Source: Microcystis elabens FACHB-917
GTDB taxonomy: Bacteria; Cyanobacteriota; Cyanobacteriia; PCC-6307; Cyanobiaceae
Direction of reading: 5' to 3'
NCBI RefSeq assembly: GCF_014698445.1
Contig: NZ_JACJSZ010000018.1
Span: 1-54,582, forward strand
Length of the DNA stretch: 54,582 bases
Shown here: piece after piece, positions 1 to 7,841 of the stretch
How positions within the stretch are numbered: the first letter of the stretch is position 1
Layout: every line of letters begins with the position of its first letter
Notes under the pieces: generated by a model
Databases searched by the model: none
The model's input: the letters and a program-made list of their open reading frames with translations, nothing else
What the model was told of the DNA's origin: nothing
Position numbers and translations under genes: made by a program

Positions 1-1
1 C

Positions 2-301
2 CGTGCTGTAGGTGCAGCAAACTGCGAGCACGTACCGATAGTAATAGGCGGCAGGAAACCAAAGGATGTGCCGCTATTTCAATGGCTAAACACAATCATG
101 GGGAATGTCAAAACGGCGCTCAGTGGCACTCATCATACATTTAACTTCAAGAAGTATGGAGATCGCTATCTTGCAGAGATGTCTTATCGCTTCAACCGCC
201 GGTTCAATCTGAAGAGTTTGCTGCAGCGTCTGCTCGTGGCCGGAATCGGTTGCAAACCGCAGCCCGAGCGGCTGCTCAGGTCTGCGGAGGTTTGTTGCTG
301 A
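2..301 (+). CDS. IS1595-family transposase, C-terminal part (cut by window edge)
   Basis: The reading frame is open from the first bases of the window to the stop at 301, giving about 99 residues of a DDE transposase C-terminus. The run FQWLNTIMGNVKTALSG, then the FNFKKYGDRYLAEMSYRFNRRF block, here split across residues of one continuous stretch, is typical of the IS1595 group. The nearest in-frame start is GTG at 68, but the frame extends upstream without a stop, so the protein is simply truncated by the window edge. It ends only 20 bp before the stop of the next gene, so the IS end must lie very close to that gene's 3' end. The 5' part of a transposase of the same family lies at the other window edge (54167). 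Confidence 0.8.
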   Translation, partial: RAVGAANCEHVPIVIGGRKPKDVPLFQWLNTIMGNVKTALSGTHHTFNFKKYGDRYLAEMSYRFNRRFNLKSLLQRLLVAGIGCKPQPERLLRSAEVCC

Positions 302-320
302 TCAGGTCCTGTCATGGGGC

Positions 321-1235
321 TCAGCGCTGGCAGGCGCTCTCCGGCCCTGCCTCCACCACCCGGCCGCCCAGCTCCCGGCAGGCCTCCTGGAACGCCTGCC
401 ACTCGTCCATGCCGGCGGCGATGCGGCGCTGCACCAGGGCATCGAGCTTCTCCCCGGACACCGTGTGGGGCAGGGAACCGTGACTGTCGTGCTCCCGGTC
501 GCTGCCCTTGAGCTGATCGAGGCCCTTTCTCACCTCCTGGCGCAGGGGCTCGCTCTGCTGGCGCCACCAGGGATGGTCAATGCGGTTGAGGCTGTCGAGG
601 GCCTCCCACCAGCGCTTCTGCTTCACCAGCAGCGTCGCCCGCTCCAGCTGGGAGCGGTTGCGGTTCCAGATGGCCTGCAGGTCGTCGCCCATGGCGCTGC
701 CGTCGCCGTTGCGCTCCTCCCCCAGGGGGGCCAGCGCCGCCAGGGCCCCCTGCAGATCGCCGGCCTGGAAGCGGGTGCGGGCCAGGGAGCGCAGCTGGCG
801 CTGCCAGCGCGCCAGCCGTTCGCGGTCGGAGGGGGTGCCGGCCCGGGAGTTGATCACCTGGCGCTGCAGCCGCAGGGCCTCGCTCCAGTCCTCCTGACCC
901 CAGAGCTGGTCGGCCTTGGCCCGCAGACAACGGCCCCGATCGAAGGGGGTGCGGCCGGGCAGCCAGCTGAGGGCGGCCAGCTGCTCGCTGTAGCGCAGGC
1001 AGTCGTCGAGGCGGCCGCTGGCGGAGGCCTGCTCCAGGCGCACGGGCAGCTGCCGCTCCCACCAGTAGCCAACGCCGATGGCGGCGGCGACCGAACCCAG
1101 GGTGATGGCCAGCCAGAAACGCGGAAGTCTGTGCCGGCGGAGGGCCAAGGGGGGAGAGACCGTTCGATTCTCCTCCGTTGTATGCAACGACGGCGACCGG
1201 TGCCCGGTCGCGGGGGCAGCCTGGTCGGCGTCCAC
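321..1235 (-). CDS. hypothetical membrane-anchored protein with helical repeat-like region
   Basis: I do not recognise the family. The 304-residue protein has one hydrophobic segment near residues 40-57 (FWLAITLGSVAAAIGVGYWW) followed by a long soluble helical region rich in Leu/Arg/Gln with a TPR-like look (repeated phrases such as RYSEQLAALSWLPGR and RFQAGDLQGALAALAPLG). This suggests a membrane-anchored, outward-facing helical-repeat protein. It lies 35 bp downstream of an Hsp70-type gene on the same strand and is probably co-transcribed with it. The start used is GTG at 1235; a TTG at 1187 is an alternative. The 3' end abuts the IS1595 remnant, so the last residues could have been altered by that insertion. 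Confidence 0.6.
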   Translation of the reverse strand: MDADQAAPATGHRSPSLHTTEENRTVSPPLALRRHRLPRFWLAITLGSVAAAIGVGYWWERQLPVRLEQASASGRLDDCLRYSEQLAALSWLPGRTPFDRGRCLRAKADQLWGQEDWSEALRLQRQVINSRAGTPSDRERLARWQRQLRSLARTRFQAGDLQGALAALAPLGEERNGDGSAMGDDLQAIWNRNRSQLERATLLVKQKRWWEALDSLNRIDHPWWRQQSEPLRQEVRKGLDQLKGSDREHDSHGSLPHTVSGEKLDALVQRRIAAGMDEWQAFQEACRELGGRVVEAGPESACQR

Positions 1236-1270
1236 CGCTGGCGACGGCGATCCCCCGAAGGCCGTGGCGC

Positions 1271-2824
1271 TCAGCGCACCGGCCCCAGGGGCCGCGGCTC
1301 GCCTCGGCCGCCGTCGGCGGGGGCCTCCAGGTCGTCCCAGGCCACCAGGAGCCGGGCCTGGGCGTCGATGAAGAACCGCAGCCGCAGCCGGTCGACGCCG
1401 CGCTGGCCGGGAGTGGCCAGGGGGATCGTCACCGGCGAGGACGACCAGGGTCGCACCGGGGCCGTCCCCGCCGGCCGCTCGCGCAGCACCGGCAGCCCGC
1501 CCTCGAAGACCACTTCGGCCCGCTCCTCGGGCAGGGGCTCCCCCAGCACCAGCTCCAGCTCCTCCTGACCGTCGCGGCTACAGGCCAGCACCAGCTCGAG
1601 GGGCTGCTCGGTGGGCCAGCTCTGGCCGGCCACGAACAGGGGATGCCAGCGGTGGGCGGCGCTGCGCCGGTCCCAGCAGCGCAGGGAGACGCCCCGGGCC
1701 AGCACGTCCCGGACCCGGACGCCGGGGGTCAGGGCCAGGGCCCCCAGGGCCACGGCCTCCACCGGCCGCTCGCCGCGCAGGGCCACGCCCGGGCAGCGGG
1801 ACTCCAGCCAGCGCCGGATCAGGGGAATGCGGCTGCTGCCCCCCACCGGCAGCACGGCGTCGATGGCGCCCAGCCCCAGCCCCTCCCGGCGGGCGGCCGC
1901 CAGCACCGCCTCCAGCAGGCCATCGAGCAGCTGGGGCAGTCCGCGCTCCTCCAGCAGCCGCTCGAAGGCGGCCCGGGTCAGGGTCAGCTCCCGTAAGGAC
2001 CCGGCCGTCGTCTGGATCTGCCTGGCCTCGGGGGCGTCGCTGAGCTGGCACTTGATCCGTTCGGCGAGCTGCAGCAGGGCGCCGTCCACGGGCCCGTCCG
2101 GGCACAGGTGGGCCGCGATCCAGCGGTCGATGTCCCGCCCGCCCAGAGCCACCCCCGCCTTGCCGATCACCCGGGCGCAGCGCAGGCTCTGGCCGCTGCG
2201 GGTCAGGTCCCGGCCGGCGAAGCGCAGCAGCTGGGCGATCGGCGCCGCCCGCCCCTCGCCGCCCTCCAGGGCCACCAGGGAGAGATCGATCGTGCCGCCG
2301 CCCATGTCCACCACCAGCACCCGGCTGCCCGGGGGCAGGCCGGCGCCGATGGCGGCGGCGGTGGGCTCGTCCACCAGGGCCAGCTCGGGCACCGCCAGCT
2401 CGCGGCTGGCCCGCTGCAGCCAGGCCCTGTAGCCGCGGTAGGTCTCGATCGGGGCGGTGAGCACCAGCCGCTCCGGTACCCGATCCGCCGGCAAGGCCCG
2501 CCAGAGCCCTTCCAGCAGAAGGGCGCCGGCCCGCTCGGCACTGAGCCAGCCCGATGTGTGCCCCGTTGCCGGCCCGCCGATCAGGCGCTTGAAGTCCCGG
2601 CAGAGGCCGGGGTGGTCGCCATCGGCCAGGGCCGCCTCGAGCACCTGCCGGCCGATCAGGGGACGGTCGGCATCGGGGGCCTCCAGCCACAGCAGGCTGG
2701 GCACCACGCAGGGATCGCCGCAGCTGTAGGGCGGCAGGGCCAGCAGGCCGGGGGGGGCCTGGCGGTCCTGCCAGGCCACCACGGTGGTGCTGCTGCCCAG
2801 GTCGATGGCGAGGGTTCCGCTCAT
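1271..2824 (-). CDS. short Hsp70-family protein (DnaK-like ATPase)
   Basis: The 517-residue protein has the Hsp70 nucleotide-binding fold: phosphate-1 loop IDLGSSTTVVAW (about residues 7-18), phosphate-2 loop VVDMGGGTIDLSLV (about residue 175) and adenosine loop LPVGGSSRIPLI (about residue 330). The C-terminal region is only about 130 residues, so it lacks the full substrate-binding domain plus helical lid of DnaK (about 640 residues). It is a non-canonical Hsp70, likely a specialised cytoplasmic chaperone or regulatory ATPase. The ATG at 2824 is divergent from rpoZ with under 100 bp between them. The membrane-anchored protein downstream on the same strand is a candidate partner (inference). 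Confidence 0.85.
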   Translation of the reverse strand: MSGTLAIDLGSSTTVVAWQDRQAPPGLLALPPYSCGDPCVVPSLLWLEAPDADRPLIGRQVLEAALADGDHPGLCRDFKRLIGGPATGHTSGWLSAERAGALLLEGLWRALPADRVPERLVLTAPIETYRGYRAWLQRASRELAVPELALVDEPTAAAIGAGLPPGSRVLVVDMGGGTIDLSLVALEGGEGRAAPIAQLLRFAGRDLTRSGQSLRCARVIGKAGVALGGRDIDRWIAAHLCPDGPVDGALLQLAERIKCQLSDAPEARQIQTTAGSLRELTLTRAAFERLLEERGLPQLLDGLLEAVLAAARREGLGLGAIDAVLPVGGSSRIPLIRRWLESRCPGVALRGERPVEAVALGALALTPGVRVRDVLARGVSLRCWDRRSAAHRWHPLFVAGQSWPTEQPLELVLACSRDGQEELELVLGEPLPEERAEVVFEGGLPVLRERPAGTAPVRPWSSSPVTIPLATPGQRGVDRLRLRFFIDAQARLLVAWDDLEAPADGGRGEPRPLGPVR

Positions 2825-2919
2825 GGGTCGAGGGGTGGCCCCCCTTCTAGGCGGCTGCCGGCAGGGAAGGGCGGGCCGAGGGGCTGATCTAGGGTGGCGT
2901 GAACGATGGTCAGGCCCGC

Positions 2920-3147
2920 ATGCCGAGCAGCGAACTCAACGCCAAGGAACTGGCCCAGCGGGGGGAGAGCCTGATCGGCCACTCCTCCAACCGTTACCTG
3001 ACCACCGTTCGCATCGCTTTCCGGGCCAAGCAGCGCCGCTTCGACGACTTCGACGGCCTGCTCGACGACTCGATGATCAAGCCGGTCCAGCGGGCCATCA
3101 TCGAGCTCAGCGACGAGCAGGACCAGCCCGATCTGCTGCCCGGCTGA
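2920..3147 (+). CDS. rpoZ: DNA-directed RNA polymerase omega subunit
   Basis: This 75-residue protein matches the cyanobacterial omega subunit: the core phrase [20 protein letters not shown], then a C-terminal [15 protein letters not shown]. Omega stabilises RNA polymerase assembly and in cyanobacteria helps primary sigma factor binding. I use the ATG at 2920 because the N-terminus [17 protein letters not shown] then lines up in length with other picocyanobacterial omega proteins; an in-frame GTG at 2899 would add seven residues. It is divergent from the Hsp70 gene and is followed 29 bp later by a DUF1818 gene that probably shares its transcript. Confidence 0.95.
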   Translation: MPSSELNAKELAQRGESLIGHSSNRYLTTVRIAFRAKQRRFDDFDGLLDDSMIKPVQRAIIELSDEQDQPDLLPG

Positions 3148-3176
3148 GGCCCTCGCCCCCCCGGCGGAGCCTCCCC

Positions 3177-3602
3177 GTGGAGATCGGCGAAGGCCAGGGC
3201 TGGCGACTGGTGGTGGATCCCACCCGGACCCCCTTTATCGCCCTCATCGGCGGCGACGGCTGGGCCACGGAACTGACGGCGGCCGAACTGGCCGCCCTTC
3301 GTCTGGCCGCCGGGCGCCTCACCGCCCAGCACCGGGCGATGGCCGAAGGCCTGATGGCCGAGGAGGCCGTGGCCATCGAAGTGGAGGTGCCGATCGGGAC
3401 CCCTGAGGCCGGCGAGGCCGGATCCCTGTGGTTGGGCCTCGACGGTGACCGGCACCACTGGGAGCTGCGGCTGGTGCTCACTCCCGCCCCGGGCGGCCGG
3501 GCCATCGAAGGGGGCTGGGGGGCCGACGCCGGCGAAGCGTTCAGCGCCGCGCTGAAGCGGCTGAGACCCGCTGAGCAGGGACGCGTGGATCAGGATTGGT
3601 GA
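3177..3602 (+). CDS. DUF1818 family protein
   Basis: The 141-residue protein starts at GTG 3177 with a GGAG box about nine bases upstream. The N-terminus EGQGWRLVVDPTRTPFIALI and the GWATELTAAELAAL segment resemble the DUF1818 family, a small cyanobacterial family of unknown function. It is rich in beta-forming residues and has no signal peptide or membrane segment. It follows rpoZ closely in the same direction. The function is unknown; nothing in the sequence suggests catalytic residues. The following 290 bp, up to the DUF2811 gene, show no convincing gene or structured element. Confidence 0.75.
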   Translation: MEIGEGQGWRLVVDPTRTPFIALIGGDGWATELTAAELAALRLAAGRLTAQHRAMAEGLMAEEAVAIEVEVPIGTPEAGEAGSLWLGLDGDRHHWELRLVLTPAPGGRAIEGGWGADAGEAFSAALKRLRPAEQGRVDQDW

Positions 3603-3895
3603 TCGTTGGCGGTTTCCGCAGCCGCTCCCCGGTTTTGCACCGTTTCTCCCCAGGCCGGTGGTGATCGCTGCTGGAGCCCGGCCCCGGATGGGGAGAAGCG
3701 GCCGGCGTCGCCGGCGCCGCTTGACAGGGCAAGGCCCGGCCGCCTGCGCCGCGACGGAGGCCCGAGCGATGCGCCGAAGCCCCTGCGGTGGCTGGTGTCT
3801 CAGGCTGGGACGGGGCATGACTGTCCGCCGGCGGCGGCGTTTGACGTGGCCCCTCGGGTGTGGAGAACTGGCTCACGTCCTGTCCGCCGCCCGCG

Positions 3896-4150
3896 ATGCC
3901 CCGCCCGAGAACGCTGCCACTGGATGGGGCCGAGTCTCTGGTGAGCCTGCGGGCGGAGGTGCCCGCGCCGCTGCTGGAAGCGATGCGGGCGTTCATCGAG
4001 CAGCACCCCAACTGGGACCAGTACCGCCTGTTCCAGGCCGCCCTGGCGGGCTTTCTGGTGCAGAACGGCATCCGCCACCGGGGCGTGACCCGCTGCTATC
4101 TGGCAAACCTGTTTCCGGGCCACCAGGCGTTCTCGGTGCCGGCGGCCTGA
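3896..4150 (+). CDS. DUF2811 family protein
   Basis: A small protein (84 residues from ATG 3896) containing VSLRAEVPAPLLEAMRAFIE, then HPNWDQYRLFQAALAGFLVQNG, which is the DUF2811 signature found in cyanobacteria. The function is unknown; the helical HPNWDQ motif recalls a small DNA- or protein-binding helical domain. The start is uncertain: GTG 3860 would add 12 residues, and GTG 3941 would begin right at the conserved domain. It stands alone, convergent with the EVE-domain gene, whose stop lies 35 bp further on. Confidence 0.7.
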   Translation: MPRPRTLPLDGAESLVSLRAEVPAPLLEAMRAFIEQHPNWDQYRLFQAALAGFLVQNGIRHRGVTRCYLANLFPGHQAFSVPAA

Positions 4151-4184
4151 GGGTCGCCCACGGCCTGGGGACGGCCCCGGCCCC

Positions 4185-4652
4185 TCAGGCGTCCGGCTCC
4201 ACCCCCAGCAGGCGGAACAGCCGGGCGGCACTGGCGTCGCTCACCGGCAGGATCGAGAGGCGATTGCCCCGGCGCACCACCGCCAGCTCCTCGACGCTGA
4301 ACTGCTCCCGCAGGGTCTCCAGGCTCAGGATCGCCGGAAAGGTGGCGCAGTAGGCGAGGCGGACGCAGTCCCAGCGCGGGGCCTCCGGCCTGGAGGCCGG
4401 GTCGAAGTACTTGGAGGCGGCATCGAACTGGCTGGGATCCACCAGCCCCGTCTCGATCACTTCCATCAAGCCGACGATGCCGGGGGGGCTGGTGTTGGAG
4501 TGGTAGAAGAAGGCGCGATCGCCGATCTGCATGGTGCGCATGAAGTTGCGGGCCTGGTAGTTGCGGATGCCGTCCCAGAGGGTGGTGCCCTCCGCCTGCA
4601 GATGGTGGATGCCGTAGACGTCGGGCTCGCTCTTCATCAACCACCAGGCCAT
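4185..4652 (-). CDS. EVE domain-containing protein
   Basis: The 155-residue protein consists of a single EVE (PUA-like) domain. It begins WWLMKSEPDVYGIHHL and contains WDGIRNYQARNFMR, then GDRAFFYHSNTSPPGIVGL, all hallmark segments of the EVE/thymocyte-nuclear-protein-1 family. EVE domains bind modified bases in DNA or RNA, and the aromatic cage residues (W, Y, F) are visible. It lies 12 bp downstream of murD on the same strand and is likely co-transcribed, but the functional link is unclear. Confidence 0.9.
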   Translation of the reverse strand: MAWWLMKSEPDVYGIHHLQAEGTTLWDGIRNYQARNFMRTMQIGDRAFFYHSNTSPPGIVGLMEVIETGLVDPSQFDAASKYFDPASRPEAPRWDCVRLAYCATFPAILSLETLREQFSVEELAVVRRGNRLSILPVSDASAARLFRLLGVEPDA

Positions 4653-4664
4653 CGTGCGTCCGCC

Positions 4665-6083
4665 TCAGCCGTCGTTGTCGAGGGCCAGCACCAGGCGGCG
4701 GAAGTGGTCGCCGCGGGCCTCGAAGCTGGTGTACTGGTCGAAGCTGGCACAGGCCGGAGAGAGCAGCACCCCCCTGCAGCCGAGACCGGGAGCCAGCGTC
4801 GCGGCGAGGGCCACAGCGCCGGCCAGTCCCTCCTCCTGCTTGACCACGCCGCCGTAGCCGCTGGCATCCAGCAGGGCGGCGAACTCCTGCCGCGCGGCGC
4901 CGTAGAGCACCACCGCCGCGGCCCGCTGCCGGAGCTGCTCCAGCCAGGCCCTGGCCTCGCCCTGCTTCGACTGGCCGCCGGCCAGCACCACCAGGGGACC
5001 CTCCAGGGCCCGCAGAGCCACCTCGGCGGCGGCGTAGTTGGTGGCCTTGCTGTCGTTGAACCAGGTCACGCCGTTGAGGCTGCGGAGGCGCTCCAGCCGG
5101 TGGGGGACCCCGGGGAAACGGCGGCAGGCGGCCTCCATCACCGCCGGCTCCAGTCCGGCGTGGAGCCCCACCGCCACGGCCAGGAGCAGGTTCTGGCGGT
5201 TGTGGGCTCCGGGCATGGCCAGGGCGGAGGCGGGGAACAGGGGGCCCTGGCGGCCCCGCACCTGATCGTTGCCGTCGATCCAGAGCACCGCATCAAGGCC
5301 CGGCGGCAACGCCTCCCTGGGGCCGGCGGTGATCCATTCGGCCCGGTCCCAGCTGTCGGCGTGCTGGCGCAGGTCGGGGTCGTCGGCGTTGAGGATGCGG
5401 ACGCGGGAGCTCTCCAGCAGGCGCCGCTTGATGGCCCGGTAGGCGGCCAGGGTGCCGTGGCGTTCCAGGTGATCGGGGGTGAGGGTGGTCCAGACGCCGA
5501 TCGCCGGCTCGACGGCGGGGGCGGCTTCGATCTGGTAGCTGCTCAGTTCCACCACCAGCCAGTCCGGGCGCGGCCCCTGCTCCAGACGCCGCTGCAGCAC
5601 CACCTCGGCGGCGGAGATGCCGACGTTGCCGCAGAGGGGCGCATCACGGCCGGCCTCCTGCAGAAGATGGTGCACCAGGCAGGTGACGGTGGTCTTGCCG
5701 TTGGTGCCGGTGATGCCGATCCAGGGCACGTCGCGGCTGGCCTGCCAGGCGGGCACGATTTCCCCCTGCACCCGCACCCCCTGGGAGCGCAGCGCCTCCA
5801 GCACCGGGTGGTTCCAGGGAATGCCCGGGCTGATCACCACCACCGACGGCCGCAACGGCAGGCCCCGGAAGGCCTCGAGGCTCAGGGGCACGCCCAGCCG
5901 CACGGCGATGGCCTCGCGCTCCAGCTGGGCCGACAGGCACCGGTGCTCCGGCGTGTCGGCGCTTTCGATCACCACCACTGTCTCGCCGCAGGCCTGCAGC
6001 AGACGGGCGGCCCCCAGACCCGACCGGCCCAGACCCACCACCACCGTGCAGGAGGGAGGTGCAACGGCCTCGGCGGGACTCAT
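4665..6083 (-). CDS. murD: UDP-N-acetylmuramoylalanine--D-glutamate ligase
   Basis: MurD adds D-glutamate to UDP-MurNAc-L-Ala in cytoplasmic peptidoglycan precursor synthesis. The 472-residue protein has the N-terminal Rossmann-like domain (VVVGLGRSGLGAARLL), the Mur-ligase ATP loop GITGTNGKTT (about residues 122-131), the central LNADDPDLR region and the C-terminal FNDSKATNYAAAEVAL segment typical of MurD. Length is usual for the family. The ATG at 6083 is followed by in-frame MurD sequence at once. The gene is about 95 bp downstream of tRNA-Val on the same strand. Confidence 0.95.
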   Translation of the reverse strand: MSPAEAVAPPSCTVVVGLGRSGLGAARLLQACGETVVVIESADTPEHRCLSAQLEREAIAVRLGVPLSLEAFRGLPLRPSVVVISPGIPWNHPVLEALRSQGVRVQGEIVPAWQASRDVPWIGITGTNGKTTVTCLVHHLLQEAGRDAPLCGNVGISAAEVVLQRRLEQGPRPDWLVVELSSYQIEAAPAVEPAIGVWTTLTPDHLERHGTLAAYRAIKRRLLESSRVRILNADDPDLRQHADSWDRAEWITAGPREALPPGLDAVLWIDGNDQVRGRQGPLFPASALAMPGAHNRQNLLLAVAVGLHAGLEPAVMEAACRRFPGVPHRLERLRSLNGVTWFNDSKATNYAAAEVALRALEGPLVVLAGGQSKQGEARAWLEQLRQRAAAVVLYGAARQEFAALLDASGYGGVVKQEEGLAGAVALAATLAPGLGCRGVLLSPACASFDQYTSFEARGDHFRRLVLALDNDG

Positions 6084-6177
6084 GCTGGCTGACTCACATT
6101 CAGGATCGGCTGAGGGTAGCAGCGAAGGGATCGCTGATCCTGAACAGGCCAGAGTATGAAACTTTCGGAAAATTCAA

Positions 6178-6249
6178 TGGGCGATACTGGAATCGAACCA
6201 GTGACTCCTACCGTGTCAAGGTAGTGCTCTACCTCTGAGCTAATCGCCC
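6178..6249 (-). tRNA. tRNA-Val (GAC)
   Basis: The minus strand folds as a cloverleaf: 7-bp acceptor stem GGGCGAT/ATCGCCC, D-arm GCTC/GAGC, anticodon stem CTACC/GGTAG with loop TTGACAC (anticodon GAC), and T-arm ACTGG-TTCGAAT-CCAGT, with discriminator A. The 3' CCA is not encoded, as is common in cyanobacteria. It lies between murD and the S4-domain gene on the same strand. The roughly 215 bp upstream (6250-6464) contains no gene I can support. Confidence 0.96.
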
Positions 6250-6464
6250 GCTCTCTGGATCTCCGAAGCGGCGCCGAATCCGGTCAATAAACAACAAGAT
6301 CCCAAGGGGGGTCGGGATGGATTGCCGTTGAAGTGAGTGGTCATCGGCGGGAAGGAAACAGTCCCGACGTCAGACCTTTCACAGTCAATCCGTCGAATCA
6401 GTGATCTTCCAGGGCTTTTCCTACTCGTCGGCCTTCCCTCCTGTCAACTTGCGCCGTCGGCCGC

Positions 6465-7238
6465 TCAATGGCGCTCCAACCGGATCCGGAAACGCTCCCG
6501 CTTGGTGGGTTCGATCGCCAGCACCTCCAGTTCGCCCCGCCCCTCCAGCTGGATCCGCGCCCCCACGGCCAGGGGCTGGCTGGGACTGCTGACCACCGTC
6601 CAGTCGAGGCGGACGGCCCCCTGCCGGATCAGGGTGGCCATGCGGTTGCGGGACAGCCCGAAGCCGGCCGACGCCAGGGCATCCAGCCGCAGGGAGGCCT
6701 CCACCGTCGTGATCTGGCGGGGCAGTCGGCGGGCCGGCAACTGCAACGCCTCGATCGGCCTGGCCTCGAACCGCACCGGCACCGTGCGCACCCGGCCCTC
6801 GGTCCCGTCCAGCCGCCGCGCCAGAGCCTCGCTGACGATCGCCTGGGCGCCGCGATCGCCCCGCAGCCACAGGTCACCCCGCTCCGCCGGCTCAGCCCCG
6901 GAGCCGGCCAGACCCTCGGCCATGTCGGCCACCGAAGCGGGATCGAACAGGAAGTTGCCGCCGATCTCCAGCCCCTGCAGGGCCGGGGCCGTCAGCTCCT
7001 GTCCCGTCCGGGCCAGCAGCAGGCAGCGGCGCTCGGCACCAGGGTGGCCGCCGTCACTGGCGAGGGTCAGCTCGCTGAGGGCACCGAGCCGGGCCTCGGC
7101 CTCCTCCCGCAGCGCCGCCTCGAGAAAGCCGCTGGCCTGGGGCTCCCAGGTGCGCAGGGCCGTCTCCGCCAGGGTGAACAGCGCCCCGAGCTCCTCCGGG
7201 TGGCGACTCCCCTCCAGCAGGTCCCGTCGTGGAAGCAT
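6465..7238 (-). CDS. photosystem II S4 domain protein (YlmH-like RNA-binding protein)
   Basis: The 257-residue protein ends in an S4 RNA-binding domain (residues about 185-245: LRLDALASAGFGLSRNRMATLIRQGAVRLDW), preceded by a YlmH-like N-terminal region. In cyanobacteria and plants this architecture is annotated as photosystem II S4 domain protein. The role is probably RNA or ribosome binding; the link to photosystem II is only by family naming. It starts at ATG 7238, 12 bp after the stop of the upstream membrane protein gene on the same strand, so the two are likely one transcription unit. Confidence 0.85.
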   Translation of the reverse strand: MLPRRDLLEGSRHPEELGALFTLAETALRTWEPQASGFLEAALREEAEARLGALSELTLASDGGHPGAERRCLLLARTGQELTAPALQGLEIGGNFLFDPASVADMAEGLAGSGAEPAERGDLWLRGDRGAQAIVSEALARRLDGTEGRVRTVPVRFEARPIEALQLPARRLPRQITTVEASLRLDALASAGFGLSRNRMATLIRQGAVRLDWTVVSSPSQPLAVGARIQLEGRGELEVLAIEPTKRERFRIRLERH

Positions 7239-7250
7239 GGCCCGCCTGCC

Positions 7251-7754
7251 TCAGGTGTCGTCCAGCCGCACGACCGCGGTCGGTCGGGCCAGCTGGATGG
7301 TGGTCCAGGGGATCTCCCGGCCGACGGGGGCCTCCAGCAGCAGCAGCCAGCAGCCCTCCTCGAGCCGGTTGCGCAGGATGCGGATGCGGTCGTCCTCCTC
7401 CGAGCTGACGCTGGCGGCGGCGGCGAAGCTGCCCATCCAGCCGGAGCCCATGCCCAGCAGGCCACCGATCAGGGGTTCGCCATAGGCCCCGGCGAAACTG
7501 AACGTGTGCAGATCGGTGATCTGGGTGAAGGTGAGCCCGGCCAGGAAGCCGAAGGGCAGCAGCCAGCGCACCATCGACCGCTGGCGCCGCCGCCGGGCCG
7601 CCGCCGGATCCAGGCGCTCGATGCTGGAGAGGGCGGCCTCACCGCTGCCGATCAGCACCACCCGGCTCAGGGCCGGCTGAAGCGCCTGAAGGCGATCCCG
7701 CAGCGCATGCAGGCGGTCCCGGTCGTCCAGCACGACCACCACACTCAGGGACAT
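7251..7754 (-). CDS. hypothetical protein with glycine-rich hydrophobic segments
   Basis: A 167-residue protein starting at ATG 7754. It opens with a beta-rich segment SLSVVVVLDDRDRLHALRD resembling half of a small ferredoxin-like fold. A basic stretch RRRRQRSMVRWLLPFGFLAG then leads into a hydrophobic Gly-rich region (GEPLIGGLLGMGSGWMG), and the protein ends in a beta-rich tail. One or two membrane segments are plausible. I do not recognise the family. It is divergent from serA with 87 bp between the starts. Confidence 0.6.
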   Translation of the reverse strand: MSLSVVVVLDDRDRLHALRDRLQALQPALSRVVLIGSGEAALSSIERLDPAAARRRRQRSMVRWLLPFGFLAGLTFTQITDLHTFSFAGAYGEPLIGGLLGMGSGWMGSFAAAASVSSEEDDRIRILRNRLEEGCWLLLLEAPVGREIPWTTIQLARPTAVVRLDDT

Positions 7755-7841
7755 GGGCTCGTCTCCGCACCGCTCTCTACACTGCACCTCCGGCCTGCCC
7801 CCCTGGGGGCGCACTCCCCGCCCTCCGCACCGCTGCCGGAC

